DNA from: CAVPXC01 sp963709505
GTDB lineage: Bacteria > Chloroflexota > Anaerolineae > JAAEKA01
Direction: 5' to 3'
Assembly (NCBI GenBank): GCA_963709505.1
Contig: CAVPXC010000015.1
Span: 1-64,000 of the forward strand
Length of the DNA stretch: 64,000 nt
The notes below the pieces were generated by a model, which searched no databases, was not told the origin of the DNA, and saw nothing but the letters and a program-made list of their open reading frames with translations. Position numbers and translations under genes: made by a program. Numbering within the stretch: position 1 is the first letter of the stretch; every line of letters begins with the position of its first letter. This document shows, one piece after another, positions 25,198-34,925 of this stretch.

Positions 25198-26223
25198 TTA
25201 GGTGTTGCTGGGCGGGCGGACACCAGTCTTCTGGCTTGCTTGTGCCTCCAGCCAGCGCGCGCTGCGATCCGTGTAGAAGATCAAGCGTGCGGCAGTCAGG
25301 CCGGTGAGCAGCAGGGCGTTGCCGACGATTGCTACCGCTGTACCACCCGGGCTATGAGCTGCCAGCCGCTGCCAAATAAAGCCAAAGCCAACCAGGATCA
25401 CGGTCGTCAAGATGACCAGTCCCAAGGTCGTCCAGAAGTTGCGGCTCACGATATTGAAGCTGCGCCACAGCGCCTGGCCTAATCCAACGCCGTCGACGAC
25501 GATCGCTGCTATGACAAAGTAGAGCATGAAATAAAGCCACAGCATCAACCAGGCGATCAGCAGCGCCAGCAGCGTGGAAAGCCCACCGGCGACCTGGGGG
25601 GCTATCAACATGACCGGTGCGAGCACCAGCGAGAGCAGCATAGTGACGGCGAACAAGATCGCAATCACTATCACTCCGTACAAAGTCGCCAGGCCCCAGG
25701 TGCGTAAGCCCCGACGCAGCCAAAAGCCCGGCGATGACGCCAGCCCATCGCCGGAGGTCGAGTCCTGAGGCGGCAGTATGACCCGTAACTGTGATGCCAC
25801 CGCTGTCAGAAAACCTGCACCAAGGCCGAGGCCCAGCACCAAAAGAAAGGGCACCCACAGGATCAGGGAGAGCGTCGGCGCTGGGCGGACAACCACGCCA
25901 CCCAGTTGAGCCGGCTCGACCAGGCCCGGCATCACCAAGCGCAGCCACGTCAAGCTATTGCCTACCAGCCACCACAGATTGAAACGGGCGCCCTCAGACG
26001 CAAGCAGTTCCCGATACGGCCCGACCATTTGCGTCAGGTCGGGCGGCAGGTTAGCCGGCGTCCACAGAGCCAATAGGCTGTCGACCAGCGGTTGAATCGA
26101 CAGATGCGGCCCCAACCAAAGCCAGAGATCCACCACCACTGGCAGTAGGATCAGCCAGGGCCGGCGCTGTACGATTCTGAAGCCACCGGTAATTGTGTCG
26201 ATCAGTCCCAACAGGACCTCCAA
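25198..26223 (-). CDS. Multi-pass membrane protein of unknown function
   Basis: A 341-residue protein with about six hydrophobic spans, e.g. PWLILLPVVVDLWLWL, LILWVPFLLVLGLGLGAGF, TLYGVIVIAILFAVTMLLSL, LLALLIAWLMLWLYFMLYFV, TLGLVILTTVILVGFGFIW. The GLGQALWRSFNIVSRNFW stretch before the fifth span is reminiscent of DUF4013/DUF975-type inner-membrane proteins, but I cannot assign a family. Same strand as gyrB and 57 bp upstream; co-transcription is likely, a shared role is not evident. Confidence 0.7.
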   Translation of the reverse strand: MEVLLGLIDTITGGFRIVQRRPWLILLPVVVDLWLWLGPHLSIQPLVDSLLALWTPANLPPDLTQMVGPYRELLASEGARFNLWWLVGNSLTWLRLVMPGLVEPAQLGGVVVRPAPTLSLILWVPFLLVLGLGLGAGFLTAVASQLRVILPPQDSTSGDGLASSPGFWLRRGLRTWGLATLYGVIVIAILFAVTMLLSLVLAPVMLIAPQVAGGLSTLLALLIAWLMLWLYFMLYFVIAAIVVDGVGLGQALWRSFNIVSRNFWTTLGLVILTTVILVGFGFIWQRLAAHSPGGTAVAIVGNALLLTGLTAARLIFYTDRSARWLEAQASQKTGVRPPSNT

Positions 26224-26594
26224 AGATGCCAGTGAACGATCAATAAATCAGGCGACACCGACTTGAGCAACGGCCCTGCGGGCCGCCAGTGGGTGACGCC
26301 TGGCACGAATCAACTCATCTACCCAAGGCCCGCCGTTCAAGTAGTCTGCACATCGAGACGAGCGAACCTACGATGTTTGATTATACCACAGGAAGACCCA
26401 ACCTGCCAGAAATGCCCCCGCGTTCCTGCGATTTCAGAGCGTTTGTTCTAGTGGTGGTCAAGCCATCACGCACCCAATCGGCAGGCAAACCAAGTCTGCC
26501 TTGTCTGCAGCGTAGTGGCGACTTTTCCAGATCGCTCGGCATCCTCGTTGATCGAGCACAAGTGGGGCGTCCATGAAGCGCCCGCTCAGGCGTT
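26224..26594. other. Intergenic region, no gene seen
   Basis: No open frame with family features and no tRNA. Weak inverted words only (GGCAGGCAAACCAAGTCTGCC). The promoter for the SAM hydrolase gene follows at 26595. Confidence 0.5.
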
Positions 26595-26623
26595 TTGACG
26601 CCCGCGCGTCCTCGCGGTACAAT
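26595..26623 (+). promoter_or_regulatory. Promoter of the SAM hydrolase gene
   Basis: TTGACG (26595-26600), 17 bp, TACAAT (26618-26623). Expected start about 26630, giving a ~40-nt leader to the ATG at 26671. Confidence 0.75.
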
Positions 26624-26670
26624 CTTGTTGTGAGCCGCCCTTCACAAACCCGCCATTCGCCGAGGCACCG

Positions 26671-27459
26671 ATGACCCTCATCACCCTCACAACCGATTTT
26701 GGCATCGCTGACAGTTATGTTGCCAGCATGAAAGGAGTAATCCTGGGGATCGCTCCGCAAGCTCGCCTTGTCGACATTAGCCATCAAATCACGCCGCAAA
26801 ACGTGCGGCAAGCCGCACATGTTCTGCAAAGCGCCGTCCCATACTTTCCACCTCACACGATCCACGTCGCCGTCGTCGACCCTGGTGTGGGCAGCGCGCG
26901 ACGCCCGATCGCCGTGCGAACCCCGCAAGCAGTCTTTGTCGGCCCGGACAACGGTTTGTTTTCCGCCTTCCTGGCCGAAGCCAACCCCGTGAGCGTTGCG
27001 ATTATTCAGCTGGACCAGCCGGCCTATTGGCTGCCCAAAGTCAGCCGGACGTTTCATGGTCGGGATATCTTTGCGCCCGTGGCCGCGCACCTGGCCAGTG
27101 GCACGCCGGTCGAATCGCTGGGCACCCCTATCACCGATCCGATCATTCTCGACCTCCCCCAGCCCAGCCGCTCGACCGACGGCGTCATCTGCGGTCAAAT
27201 CGCCTATGTCGATCGCTTCGGCAACCTGATCAGCGACATCCCCGAGGCGTGGCTGGCCGGCCACCGCTGGGTGCTAACATGCACGGGCCAGGAAATTCTC
27301 GGTCCAAGCCCGAGCTATATGTCCGCTCAGCCTGGCGAGATGCTGGCATTGATCAGTAGCGGCGGAACGCTAGAGATCGCCGTGCGCGAGGGTAGCGCCA
27401 GCGAACGCCTGCGAGCCGGCCCGGGCGAGCTCATCCACGCCTGGCCCAGACACGACTGA
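26671..27459 (+). CDS. SAM hydrolase / SAM hydroxide adenosyltransferase (DUF62)
   Basis: A 262-residue member of the fluorinase-like family that hydrolyses S-adenosylmethionine to adenosine and methionine. Typical blocks: MTLITLTTDFGIADSYVASM, VDISHQITPQNVRQAA, IHVAVVDPGVGSARRPIAV, FVGPDNGLFS, SRTFHGRDIFAPVAAHLA, AYVDRFGNLISDI. The Asp-Arg-His triad of the hydrolase group is consistent with VDPGVG..RRP and TFHGRD. Family assignment firm; cellular role (SAM homeostasis) uncertain. Not visibly linked to neighbours. Confidence 0.92.
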   Translation: MTLITLTTDFGIADSYVASMKGVILGIAPQARLVDISHQITPQNVRQAAHVLQSAVPYFPPHTIHVAVVDPGVGSARRPIAVRTPQAVFVGPDNGLFSAFLAEANPVSVAIIQLDQPAYWLPKVSRTFHGRDIFAPVAAHLASGTPVESLGTPITDPIILDLPQPSRSTDGVICGQIAYVDRFGNLISDIPEAWLAGHRWVLTCTGQEILGPSPSYMSAQPGEMLALISSGGTLEIAVREGSASERLRAGPGELIHAWPRHD

Positions 27460-27584
27460 ACACGCAATCGTTGTGATGCGTGAGCCGTGAGCTGGAGTCA
27501 CAATACGAGTGATTCTTGTTCCCGATCACAAATCACTAGCAGCGGCCTTGTAACGCATCACGAAGTACGGAGCACTTCTACTCT

Positions 27585-28868
27585 ATGGAACAATACATCA
27601 TCCAAGGCGGATATGCCCTCAACGGCGAGATCACGCCCAGCGGCAACAAGAACGCAGCGCTGCCGCTGCTGGCGGCTTGCCTCCTGACTGACGAGCCGCT
27701 CACCCTGCACAACGTCCCGCGCATCGGCGACATCGAGACCCAGATCGAACTGTTGGCCGATCTGGGTGTCGAGGCGTCATGGCACAACACCCATTCGATC
27801 ACGTTGCAAGCGCGGACACTGCGCCATACCGCGCCAAAAGCATCGCTTTTTCAGCGCACACGCGGTTCGTTAACTCTGATGGGACCGATGCTTGCCCGCG
27901 CGCGTGAGATCGAGCTGCCCATCCCCGGCGGCGACAAGATCGGCCGGCGACGCATCGACACGCATCTGCTAGCACTCGAGGCTATGGGCGCTGAGGTGAG
28001 CCAGAACGGCCACTTCGTGCTGCGAACCACCGGACTGCGCGGGGCTGACATCCTGCTAGACGAGGCGAGCGTCACCGCGACAGAAAACGCCGTCATGGCC
28101 GCGGCTTTGGCTCAAGGCGTAACCACAATTCGCAACGCGGCCTCAGAGCCACACGTGCAGGACCTGTGCCTGTGCATCAACCAGATGGGCGGCAGGATTA
28201 GCGGCATCGGCAGCAACATCCTGGTGGTCGAAGGGATCGCTCGGCTGCACGGCGGCGAGTTCACCGTATGCCCTGATCACATCGAAGTGGGCAGCTACAT
28301 CGGCCTGGGCGCAGTCACTCCCGGTGAGCTTCGCATCCTCGGTGTCAACCGCGACCACATGCGCATGACCGAGCTCGTCTTTAGCAAACGGCTGGGCGTG
28401 CGCATGCATTACGAAGGCGACACGTTGGTGGTGGAGGACAAACAGGAGTTGGTCGTGCAGCCGGACGTCGGCGGCGCCGTGCCTAAGATCGAGAACATGC
28501 CCTGGCCCGCGTTTCCGGCTGACGTGCTGAGCATCGCGCTCGTCGTGGCTACACAGGCGCGCGGCACGGTGCTGATCCACGACAAGATGTTCGAGAGCCG
28601 GCTGTACTTTACCGACAAACTTATCACAATGGGTGCCCAGATCATCCTGTGCGACCCGCACCGGGCCGTCGTCGTCGGGCCATCGACCCTGCGCGGCAGC
28701 CAAGTGGTTAGCCCCGACATTCGAGCCGGCATGGCGCTGGTCATTGCAGCCCTGGCGGCCGATGGCGCCAGCCAGATCGGCAACATCGGCCAAATCGACC
28801 GCGGCTACGAACACCTGGAAGTCAAACTGCGCAGCCTCGGCGCCCACATCGAGCGTCGCGATCTCTAG
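27585..28868 (+). CDS. murA: UDP-N-acetylglucosamine 1-carboxyvinyltransferase, Asp variant
   Basis: First committed step of peptidoglycan synthesis: PEP + UDP-GlcNAc. 427 residues, full length. Motifs: GGYALNGEITPSGNKNAALP, the active-site loop LPIPGGDKIGRRRIDTHL, SVTATENAVMAA, YIGLGAVT, PWPAFPADVLSI, DIRAGMALVIAALAADG, RGYEHLEVKLRSLGA. The loop residue that is Cys in E. coli (Cys115) is Asp117 here, the variant known from Mycobacterium and Chlamydia that cannot be alkylated by fosfomycin. Intrinsic fosfomycin insensitivity is therefore predicted. Confidence 0.97.
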   Translation: MEQYIIQGGYALNGEITPSGNKNAALPLLAACLLTDEPLTLHNVPRIGDIETQIELLADLGVEASWHNTHSITLQARTLRHTAPKASLFQRTRGSLTLMGPMLARAREIELPIPGGDKIGRRRIDTHLLALEAMGAEVSQNGHFVLRTTGLRGADILLDEASVTATENAVMAAALAQGVTTIRNAASEPHVQDLCLCINQMGGRISGIGSNILVVEGIARLHGGEFTVCPDHIEVGSYIGLGAVTPGELRILGVNRDHMRMTELVFSKRLGVRMHYEGDTLVVEDKQELVVQPDVGGAVPKIENMPWPAFPADVLSIALVVATQARGTVLIHDKMFESRLYFTDKLITMGAQIILCDPHRAVVVGPSTLRGSQVVSPDIRAGMALVIAALAADGASQIGNIGQIDRGYEHLEVKLRSLGAHIERRDL

Positions 28869-28889
28869 CGAAGCCCGGTATCTTAGCCG

Positions 28890-28932
28890 TTCTCCGTCCT
28901 CTCCCCGCGGCGCTTGGGGAGAGGACGGAGAA
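28890..28932. terminator. Long hairpin after murA
   Basis: Perfect 17-bp stem TTCTCCGTCCTCTCCCC/GGGGAGAGGACGGAGAA with a 9-nt loop. No T-run follows. A second imperfect inverted word (GATTCCTGCTTTGGCAGGAAT, 28978-28998) follows. Confidence 0.6.
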
Positions 28933-29026
28933 GCTTTCGCAAGTCATTCCTTATTGAAACGCAAGCTCACCAGATGGATTCCTGCTTTGGCAGGAATGAC
29001 GGGTGAGCAGTTACCAGAATCCGTTG

Positions 29027-29055
29027 TTGCCTGCTCGGAGAAACCGTGCTATAAT
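29027..29055 (+). promoter_or_regulatory. Promoter of the coiled-coil protein gene
   Basis: TTGCCT (29027-29032), 17 bp, consensus TATAAT (29050-29055). Expected start about 29062; AGAGGA precedes the ATG at 29090. Confidence 0.75.
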
Positions 29056-29089
29056 TGCGCCTCAGACTTTTGCCCCGAGAGGATTGAGC

Positions 29090-30280
29090 ATGGATACAGA
29101 TCAACTGACCCAGATGGTCACTTGGCTTGATGAAGAACACCGCCGTGACCGCGGGGAGGTCGCCAAGCTGCAACAGCGCATTGAAAGCCAGGCCACCGAG
29201 GTCGTTGAGCAGGCTCGGCGCATCCAAGAGCTCGAAGGTCAGCTAGCCAGCACCCAAGCTCAGCTGGTGCGCTTCAGCCAGGTCGACCAGGCAATGCAGC
29301 AGTTGAAAAACGAGCTGGTTTTGATGCTCCAGCGCCAAGAGGAACAGCGTCTGCAAGATCAGCGCGAGGCGGAACGCATTCGCGCCACCGAGCGCGAGGC
29401 TGTCTCGCGCGGCCTGTCCGAGGTGCGCAAGGAACTGCCGCGGTTCAACCGCATCGAGGAAGAGCTGCAGCAACGCAAGGCCGAGGACCAGCGGCTAAGT
29501 GAGATCGTCATGGCGGTGCGCCAGCAGATCAACAGCGTCAACAAGGACATCGACGAGCGCACCCGCAGCATTCCTTTCCTCTCGGAACAGCGCACCCAGG
29601 ACAACAAGCGCATCGCCCAGTTGCAGCAAGAGACGGTGGAGCTGTTCAAGCGCACCGAGGGTGTGTCCGGTAAACTGCCTGCGCTGGAAGCTTCTATTCA
29701 GCGTGTCGAGCGCTCGGTGACGTCAGTACAACCCATCCCAGGCCAGCTACGCGAGGAAGTGTCGAGCTTTGTAGAAGGTCAGAAGCTCAAGGACGTGGAG
29801 CGCGAGCGCCAGCTAGTCGTTTGGCGCGAGGAGTTCGAGCAACAGCGCGATGTAATTACAAAGCAACAACAGCGACTGCAGGCATTCGACTCGCACATCT
29901 CGGACAGCAAGCTCATTCTCCAGGGCCTGCAGGGCTTCGAGGAGAGCATCCGGCGCGAACAACACCAGGTGTCTGAACTGCAACGGCTGGCCGAAGAGCG
30001 CCAGCGCAAGTCCCTCGATGACTTCCTGGCCGAGGACGAGAAGCGATGGAAGAAACAAACCCTTGAGTGGGACCATCGCTGGATCGAGCAGGACAAGTCG
30101 AATCGAGACCTGGCGGTCCAATTTCCACCGCTTCGGAAGGAGATCGAGGCGTTGAAAGTCCTGATTCGCCAGTTGTGGCGCTTGCAGGAAACGTACGGCT
30201 CACAGCGGCTTCAGGAAGCGCAGCGCTGGCTGGCCTCCCTCGAGACCGCTCTCGGGGATATACCAAAGGAGGGAAAATAA
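29090..30280 (+). CDS. Long coiled-coil protein
   Basis: A 396-residue, highly charged protein that is almost entirely heptad-like from residue ~10 to ~390 (EVAKLQQRIESQATEVVEQA, LKNELVLMLQRQEEQRLQDQ, KRIAQLQQETVELFKRTEGV, ERQRKSLDDFLAEDEKRWKK). No signal peptide, membrane span or enzymatic motif. It resembles scaffold or SMC-like coiled coils without the ATPase heads. Start at 29090 behind AGAGGA; 29 residues upstream are open but lie over the promoter. Function unknown. Confidence 0.8.
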   Translation: MDTDQLTQMVTWLDEEHRRDRGEVAKLQQRIESQATEVVEQARRIQELEGQLASTQAQLVRFSQVDQAMQQLKNELVLMLQRQEEQRLQDQREAERIRATEREAVSRGLSEVRKELPRFNRIEEELQQRKAEDQRLSEIVMAVRQQINSVNKDIDERTRSIPFLSEQRTQDNKRIAQLQQETVELFKRTEGVSGKLPALEASIQRVERSVTSVQPIPGQLREEVSSFVEGQKLKDVERERQLVVWREEFEQQRDVITKQQQRLQAFDSHISDSKLILQGLQGFEESIRREQHQVSELQRLAEERQRKSLDDFLAEDEKRWKKQTLEWDHRWIEQDKSNRDLAVQFPPLRKEIEALKVLIRQLWRLQETYGSQRLQEAQRWLASLETALGDIPKEGK

Positions 30281-30505
30281 AAGAAACAAATCCTGTTGCA
30301 CTTCAGTTCCTCGCGGCGCGGGCTAAGTCCGCCGCCGCATCGTTGATTTGGCCCAAGGGAGAGGCATATCATTAAAGAAGGCGTGGCGCCAAACTCAATT
30401 TGGGCCGTTTGGTTCTGTCGACGGCCTGGCAGACCGATGCACCGCCGGGGGTAGTTTTCGGCGGGGAGATCCATCTTCAGTCGATTCGGAACGGAGGGAA
30501 TCGCT
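30281..30505. other. Leader region of the lamin-tail protein gene
   Basis: No gene. Contains a hairpin CCGCCG...CGGCGG near 30445-30467 and the GGAGG upstream of the ATG at 30506. I looked for known riboswitch cores here and found none. Confidence 0.4.
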
Positions 30506-33419
30506 ATGGTATCACATGCCATTAGATCGCGTTCGGGATCTACGGCGACTTTGTTGGTTACCGGCTGCCTGCTTTTGGCTCTCAGCTTGGCGTCGATGAC
30601 GCCAACGCGGGCCGAGCGCGTCGATGAGGTGGCCGCGTCGCGCGAAGACATGAACTATCCATCAGCTATTACGCTAAACGAAGTCATGCCCAATCCCAAT
30701 TCAGATTGGAACGGCGACGGGGCGATTAGCGATGCCAGTGACGAGTACATTGAACTCTACAATGACGGCTCGACTGGCGACGTAGACCTCAGTGGATGGA
30801 AGCTGGATGACATCGCCGGCGACGGATCGCCGGAATACGTCTTTCCACCGAATACGATCCTGCGCGCCGGCCTACATCTGGTGATGTTCAGCGCCGACAC
30901 GCGAGTCGCTCTGGACAACAGTGACGGCGACACGGTGCGCCTCATCCGGCCAGACAACAGCGAGGCGGACACCTTCTACTATACCGACACAGCGTCCGAC
31001 CAGGTGTATAGCCGGACAATCGACGGCAACGGAACATGGACTACGGCCTATCCACCTTCTCCAGGTACCGTGAACCAGCCTAGTTCGGCGCCCACGCCGA
31101 CCCCCACCTCGCCGTCGATGGCAACCCCCTCGCCGACCGAGACCCTCACAACAACCCCGTCAAACACGCCGACGCCTACGGCTGAACCTTCGCAAACATC
31201 CACGGGGTCCCTCTCTGCCTCAGCGGGAAGTGCAGCGACCCCGACGCCGCATCCCGCTGAAGTGAGCCTGAACGAGTTCATGCCCGATCCGGCCAGCGAT
31301 TGGAATGGCAACGGCCAAACAGGCGACGCTGACGACGAGTACATCGAGCTCTACAACGATAGTGAGCTGCCGGCTGACGTCAGCGGCTGGCTCTTGGACG
31401 ACATCGCCGGCGGTGGTTCGCCACCGTTTGCATTACCGCCGGGGACTTCCATTCCACCTGCGGGTTTCCTCGTGTTTTTCAGCGCCCAGACGCATCTTTC
31501 CTTGAACAACAGCGGTGATACCGTGCGCCTCGTGCGCCCCGATGGCGTTCTGGTGGAGACTGTCAGCTATACGGCCACTCGCCCCGACCGGGCTCATAGC
31601 AAGACCCTCGAGGGTGGTGTCGAGTGGACGACTGGCTACCCACCTTCGCCGGGTGCTTCCAACCAGTCTCAGCCGACTGCCACTCCTACCGCTAGCGCTG
31701 TACCAACCACGGCAACGGTCACCGGTAGTCCCACGCCTGATCCCAGTCTTGTTGACGTGACTCTCAACGAGTTCATGCCGGACCCGGCCTCGGATTGGAA
31801 CGGAGACGGCACGGTCTCCCAGGACGATGAGTACATCGAGTTGTTCTACACCGGGCCAGCGCCGGTCGATCTTGGCGGCTGGATGCTGGATGACGTGGAC
31901 GACAGCCTGAGCAAGGCGCGCTCGTTCTTTGTCCCGAATGGCAGCCGGCCCTATGTCATCCCAGCCGGCACTGTAATCGATCCAGGCGGTTTTGCTCTGT
32001 TCTTTCGCAGCGATACAGGCGTGACTCTGAACAACGACGGCGATTGGGTGCGCCTGCTCCGGCCTAATAGCGCAGTTGCCGAGGCATACGAATACGCCGC
32101 CAGTCGCGACGACCAGGCCTATAGCAAGACGCAAGACGGCGGTGACGGGTGGACGCGCACCTACCCGCCATCACCAGGCCAGCCCAACGACCCCGGCTTT
32201 ACAGGCAATGAACGTGTGAGGCTGAACGAACTTCTATCCTCGCCCAAAGAGATCGACTGGGATGGCGATGGCGTCGCCAATTACCTCGATGAGTGGATCG
32301 AGCTCTTCAACATGGGCGAGGAACCAGTGCAGCTAGCTGGCTGGGCGCTGGTCGAAGGACCGGATGCATCCACCGGACACCGCTACGTCTTCCCGGCCGA
32401 CACGACCCTTGAGGCGGGCCAGTATCTGGTGATCTATCGGCGTCAGAGCCAGTTGGCCCTTAACGCCGGTGAGGAATTGGTTCACTTGCTCTTTCCCGAT
32501 GACACTCCAGCCGACACAACCCACTATACAAGCTTTGCCGGCTATGACCAATCATGGTGCCGTTTGCCCAACGGCACAGGGGAATGGTCAGTGGCCTGTA
32601 TCGAGACCCCCGGAGCGCGTCAATCTGCCTGACATTTACAGCGGTGGCGACGACGAGGGCAGCGATACCCCATTGCCACCCTACGACCGCTTCAACCATA
32701 GTCTGGTTTCCATCGCCTTGGCGCGAACCCTACCCGACGATGCACGTGTCACGCTCGAGGGCCAGGTGACCGTCTTGCCCGACATATTCGACAACAAGCA
32801 GATCTATATTCAGGACGTCACGGGCGGCATGCTGGTCTACCTGCGTTCGGGCGAATGGCCACCGCTGAGCGACGGGCAGTGGGTGCGGGTCAACGGCCGG
32901 CTGGATACGCTTTACGGCGAGAAGGAAATAAAGCTGACCCGAATCGACGACATCAAGACCATGCAGCCAGCCGCACCACCCACGCCCAGACCGATAAGTA
33001 CTAGCGAAGTCGGAGAGGCCACCGAGGGATGGCTGGTTCGCATCATCGCGCCGGCCAGTGGCTTTCGCGGGCGATCTGTAGTGCTCCTGGACAACGGCGC
33101 CAGCGATACGGCGGTAGTCTTCAAACAATCCACCGGGATGCTCCGGCCATACGTCGAGATTGGCGAGATGTGGACGGTCGTCGGCGTGGTCAGCCAGGAC
33201 GACGACGAGGCACCCTTCGATAATGGCTACCGCATCCTTCCTCGCCGCTCAGCCGATGTCCAGCCGGGCGCGAAGATGCCAACCACTGCGGCTCCAGTAC
33301 TGGACGACGCCACCTGGAATGCAGCGCCGCTTTTCCTGCCGGTGACCGGCGCAGCCGGCCGGCCTCCATCCTTCATTGGGTCGTGGACGCAGCATATCGG
33401 TCCTGTTCCAGACGACTGA
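30506..33419 (+). CDS. Secreted lamin-tail-domain protein with four repeats, frameshifted
   Basis: An exported protein of about 970 residues. Signal peptide (ATLLVTGCLLLALSLASM), then four lamin-tail domains (residues ~55-170, 250-370, 410-550, 570-700), each beginning like VTLNEFMPDPASDWNGDG and containing DEYIELYN, SGWLLDDIAG and YPPSPG; Pro/Thr-rich linkers separate them. Near 32607-32611 one extra C (CCCCC) shifts the frame: ACIETP should continue ERVNLPDIYSGGDDEG in the second frame, which adds an OB-fold-like region (VTLEGQVTVLPDIFDNKQIY, GQWVRVNGRLDTLYGEKEIK). An LPVTG sequence lies near the end but without the hydrophobic span a sortase substrate needs. Probably a cell-surface or extracellular protein; function unknown. 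Confidence 0.75.
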
Positions 33420-33443
33420 GCAGAATACACGTAGACTATGAGT

Positions 33444-33490
33444 CAGCAGCAACGAGCCCGGGGGTCACTTTGACAGGCTTGTTGCTGCTG
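33444..33490. terminator. Hairpin between convergent genes
   Basis: CAGCAGCAACGAGCC pairs with GGCTTGTTGCTGCTG (15 bp with one G-T), loop 17 nt. Lies between the lamin-tail gene (+) and the Vsr-DUF4928 gene (-). Confidence 0.6.
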
Positions 33491-33530
33491 CTCCCTTGGA
33501 TTTCCCAGCAATTCTGCAAAACCGGCATCA

Positions 33531-34907
33531 TTAGCGAAGTTCAATGCGCAAAGATAGATCTGTTTCGACTTCTTCGAGACGCCGGTTGTAAGTTTGGACA
33601 ATCTCCTTCATCAAGATGAAGAAATCCTTACCTTCAGCAGCCGCCATCTCAATTATGTTCAAGGCGACGAAGTCTTCGATAGAAAAAACGCTGACCAAAT
33701 CATCTGCTCCCTCATACTCCACTAGAGATCGAGCTCGGTAAACTTGTTCTTGTGGAACCAGGAGAAGCGGATGCATTCCCGCCCGAATGTTCAAAGAACA
33801 CTTCTGAACAACACTCGTGGTTGGGGTGGCGGTAACGTGATAGACAGTTCTCGATACTGTGAAATCCCCTTCTCGGGCCGTTTGACGATCGGCAGCGTGA
33901 GCAGGAAAGTTAGGAATCTGAGAATCCTTGAAAAGGAATTCTAGCATAGCCCCCACGAGATGTTGTTCTACAATTCCACCGGAACGATTCTTGGCGTTCT
34001 CCATGATAAGATGTACCCATGCAGACGGCGCCTGACGCCGGTCAAGCTCCAAGCGGAGGTTCTGCCTCATCAGCCACTGCATGGCGTGTATAACCAAATC
34101 CTGAACTAGTCTATCGAGCACAGCATCTCTTTCTTCGCCAGACAACTCAACAAATACCTCTCCCCACTTGAGCTGTATCAGTAGTCTGTGACCATCTTGA
34201 TGTCCTTGCCTAGTAGTAACCTCCTTTAGGTACGAACGCGGGATGCCATAGATCTGAAGTGTGTTTCCAAGACCACTTCTCGCTCCCTTGATCTCACCAC
34301 CTTCAGACAGTATCTCATGACTGGATACTGGGCATTGATGCCGCAACTTGTCCAGGACCACAATTCCTACGGCAATGGTATTCCGGGAAAACTTCCCATG
34401 ACGCTTGCACGACATAAGCCAGTCGCCAAGAATGCGGCGGCCGGTCTTCTCGACATCATCTCTCGTCGCCATTATGTTCGCCCTCCTCACATGTTGTAAT
34501 GCTTTGCTGATTCTGAGCCTAATGAGTTCCCGCATCTCTGGACGGAGGATTTCGTGCTCCCAGATTCTGACCACCGTCCATCCTGCTCCGTGCAGCCTCT
34601 CGTCAGTCAGTCGTCCACGCTCGACATTTCGACAAATCTTCTGCTCCCAGTAATCGCGATTGGTCGCAGGAATCTTCCTTTGACAGGTGGGGCAACCATG
34701 CCAAAAACACCCGTCTACGAAAATCGCCAACTGCAACTCATCAAATGCCACGTCCGGTTTTCCAACTATATCATCAGCGTTTCTGCGCCATCCTGTGATC
34801 CTCATATCCACTAATATTGAGGACAGCTGTCGCTCCAGACTGGTTCCCTTTCCTTTGACCGCTCGCATCGTCTTTCTGCGATCTTCGGGCGACAGATTAT
34901 CCGCCAT
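33531..34907 (-). CDS. Vsr-type endonuclease fused to a DUF4928 domain
   Basis: A 458-residue protein with two parts. Residues ~1-140 match very-short-patch-repair nucleases: MADNLSPEDRRKTMRAVKGK, DVAFDELQLAIFVDGCFWHG (catalytic Asp; the HGCPTC zinc motif), WEQKICRNVERGRLTDERL, GWTVVRIWEHEI. From about residue 146 (MATRDDVEKTGRRILGDWL, NTIAVGIVVLDKLRH, GGEIKGARSGLGNTLQIYGI, VTTRQGHQDGHRLLIQL) it matches DUF4928, a family found beside C5 methylases and thought to be a restriction component. GAGGAGGG lies 9 nt before the internal ATG of the second part, so the fusion may derive from, or be an indel artefact of, two separate genes. The gene starts 18 bp after the methylase stop. Confidence 0.72.
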   Translation of the reverse strand: MADNLSPEDRRKTMRAVKGKGTSLERQLSSILVDMRITGWRRNADDIVGKPDVAFDELQLAIFVDGCFWHGCPTCQRKIPATNRDYWEQKICRNVERGRLTDERLHGAGWTVVRIWEHEILRPEMRELIRLRISKALQHVRRANIMATRDDVEKTGRRILGDWLMSCKRHGKFSRNTIAVGIVVLDKLRHQCPVSSHEILSEGGEIKGARSGLGNTLQIYGIPRSYLKEVTTRQGHQDGHRLLIQLKWGEVFVELSGEERDAVLDRLVQDLVIHAMQWLMRQNLRLELDRRQAPSAWVHLIMENAKNRSGGIVEQHLVGAMLEFLFKDSQIPNFPAHAADRQTAREGDFTVSRTVYHVTATPTTSVVQKCSLNIRAGMHPLLLVPQEQVYRARSLVEYEGADDLVSVFSIEDFVALNIIEMAAAEGKDFFILMKEIVQTYNRRLEEVETDLSLRIELR

Positions 34908-34925
34908 GTTCAGATACTGAACTGA

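Noticed and set aside
30281..30505. Riboswitch before the lamin-tail gene
   Set aside because: Only a simple GC hairpin; no conserved core of any riboswitch class I know.
33310..33419. Sortase-anchored (LPVTG) end of the lamin-tail protein
   Set aside because: No hydrophobic span or positive tail follows LPVTG in any frame before the stop.
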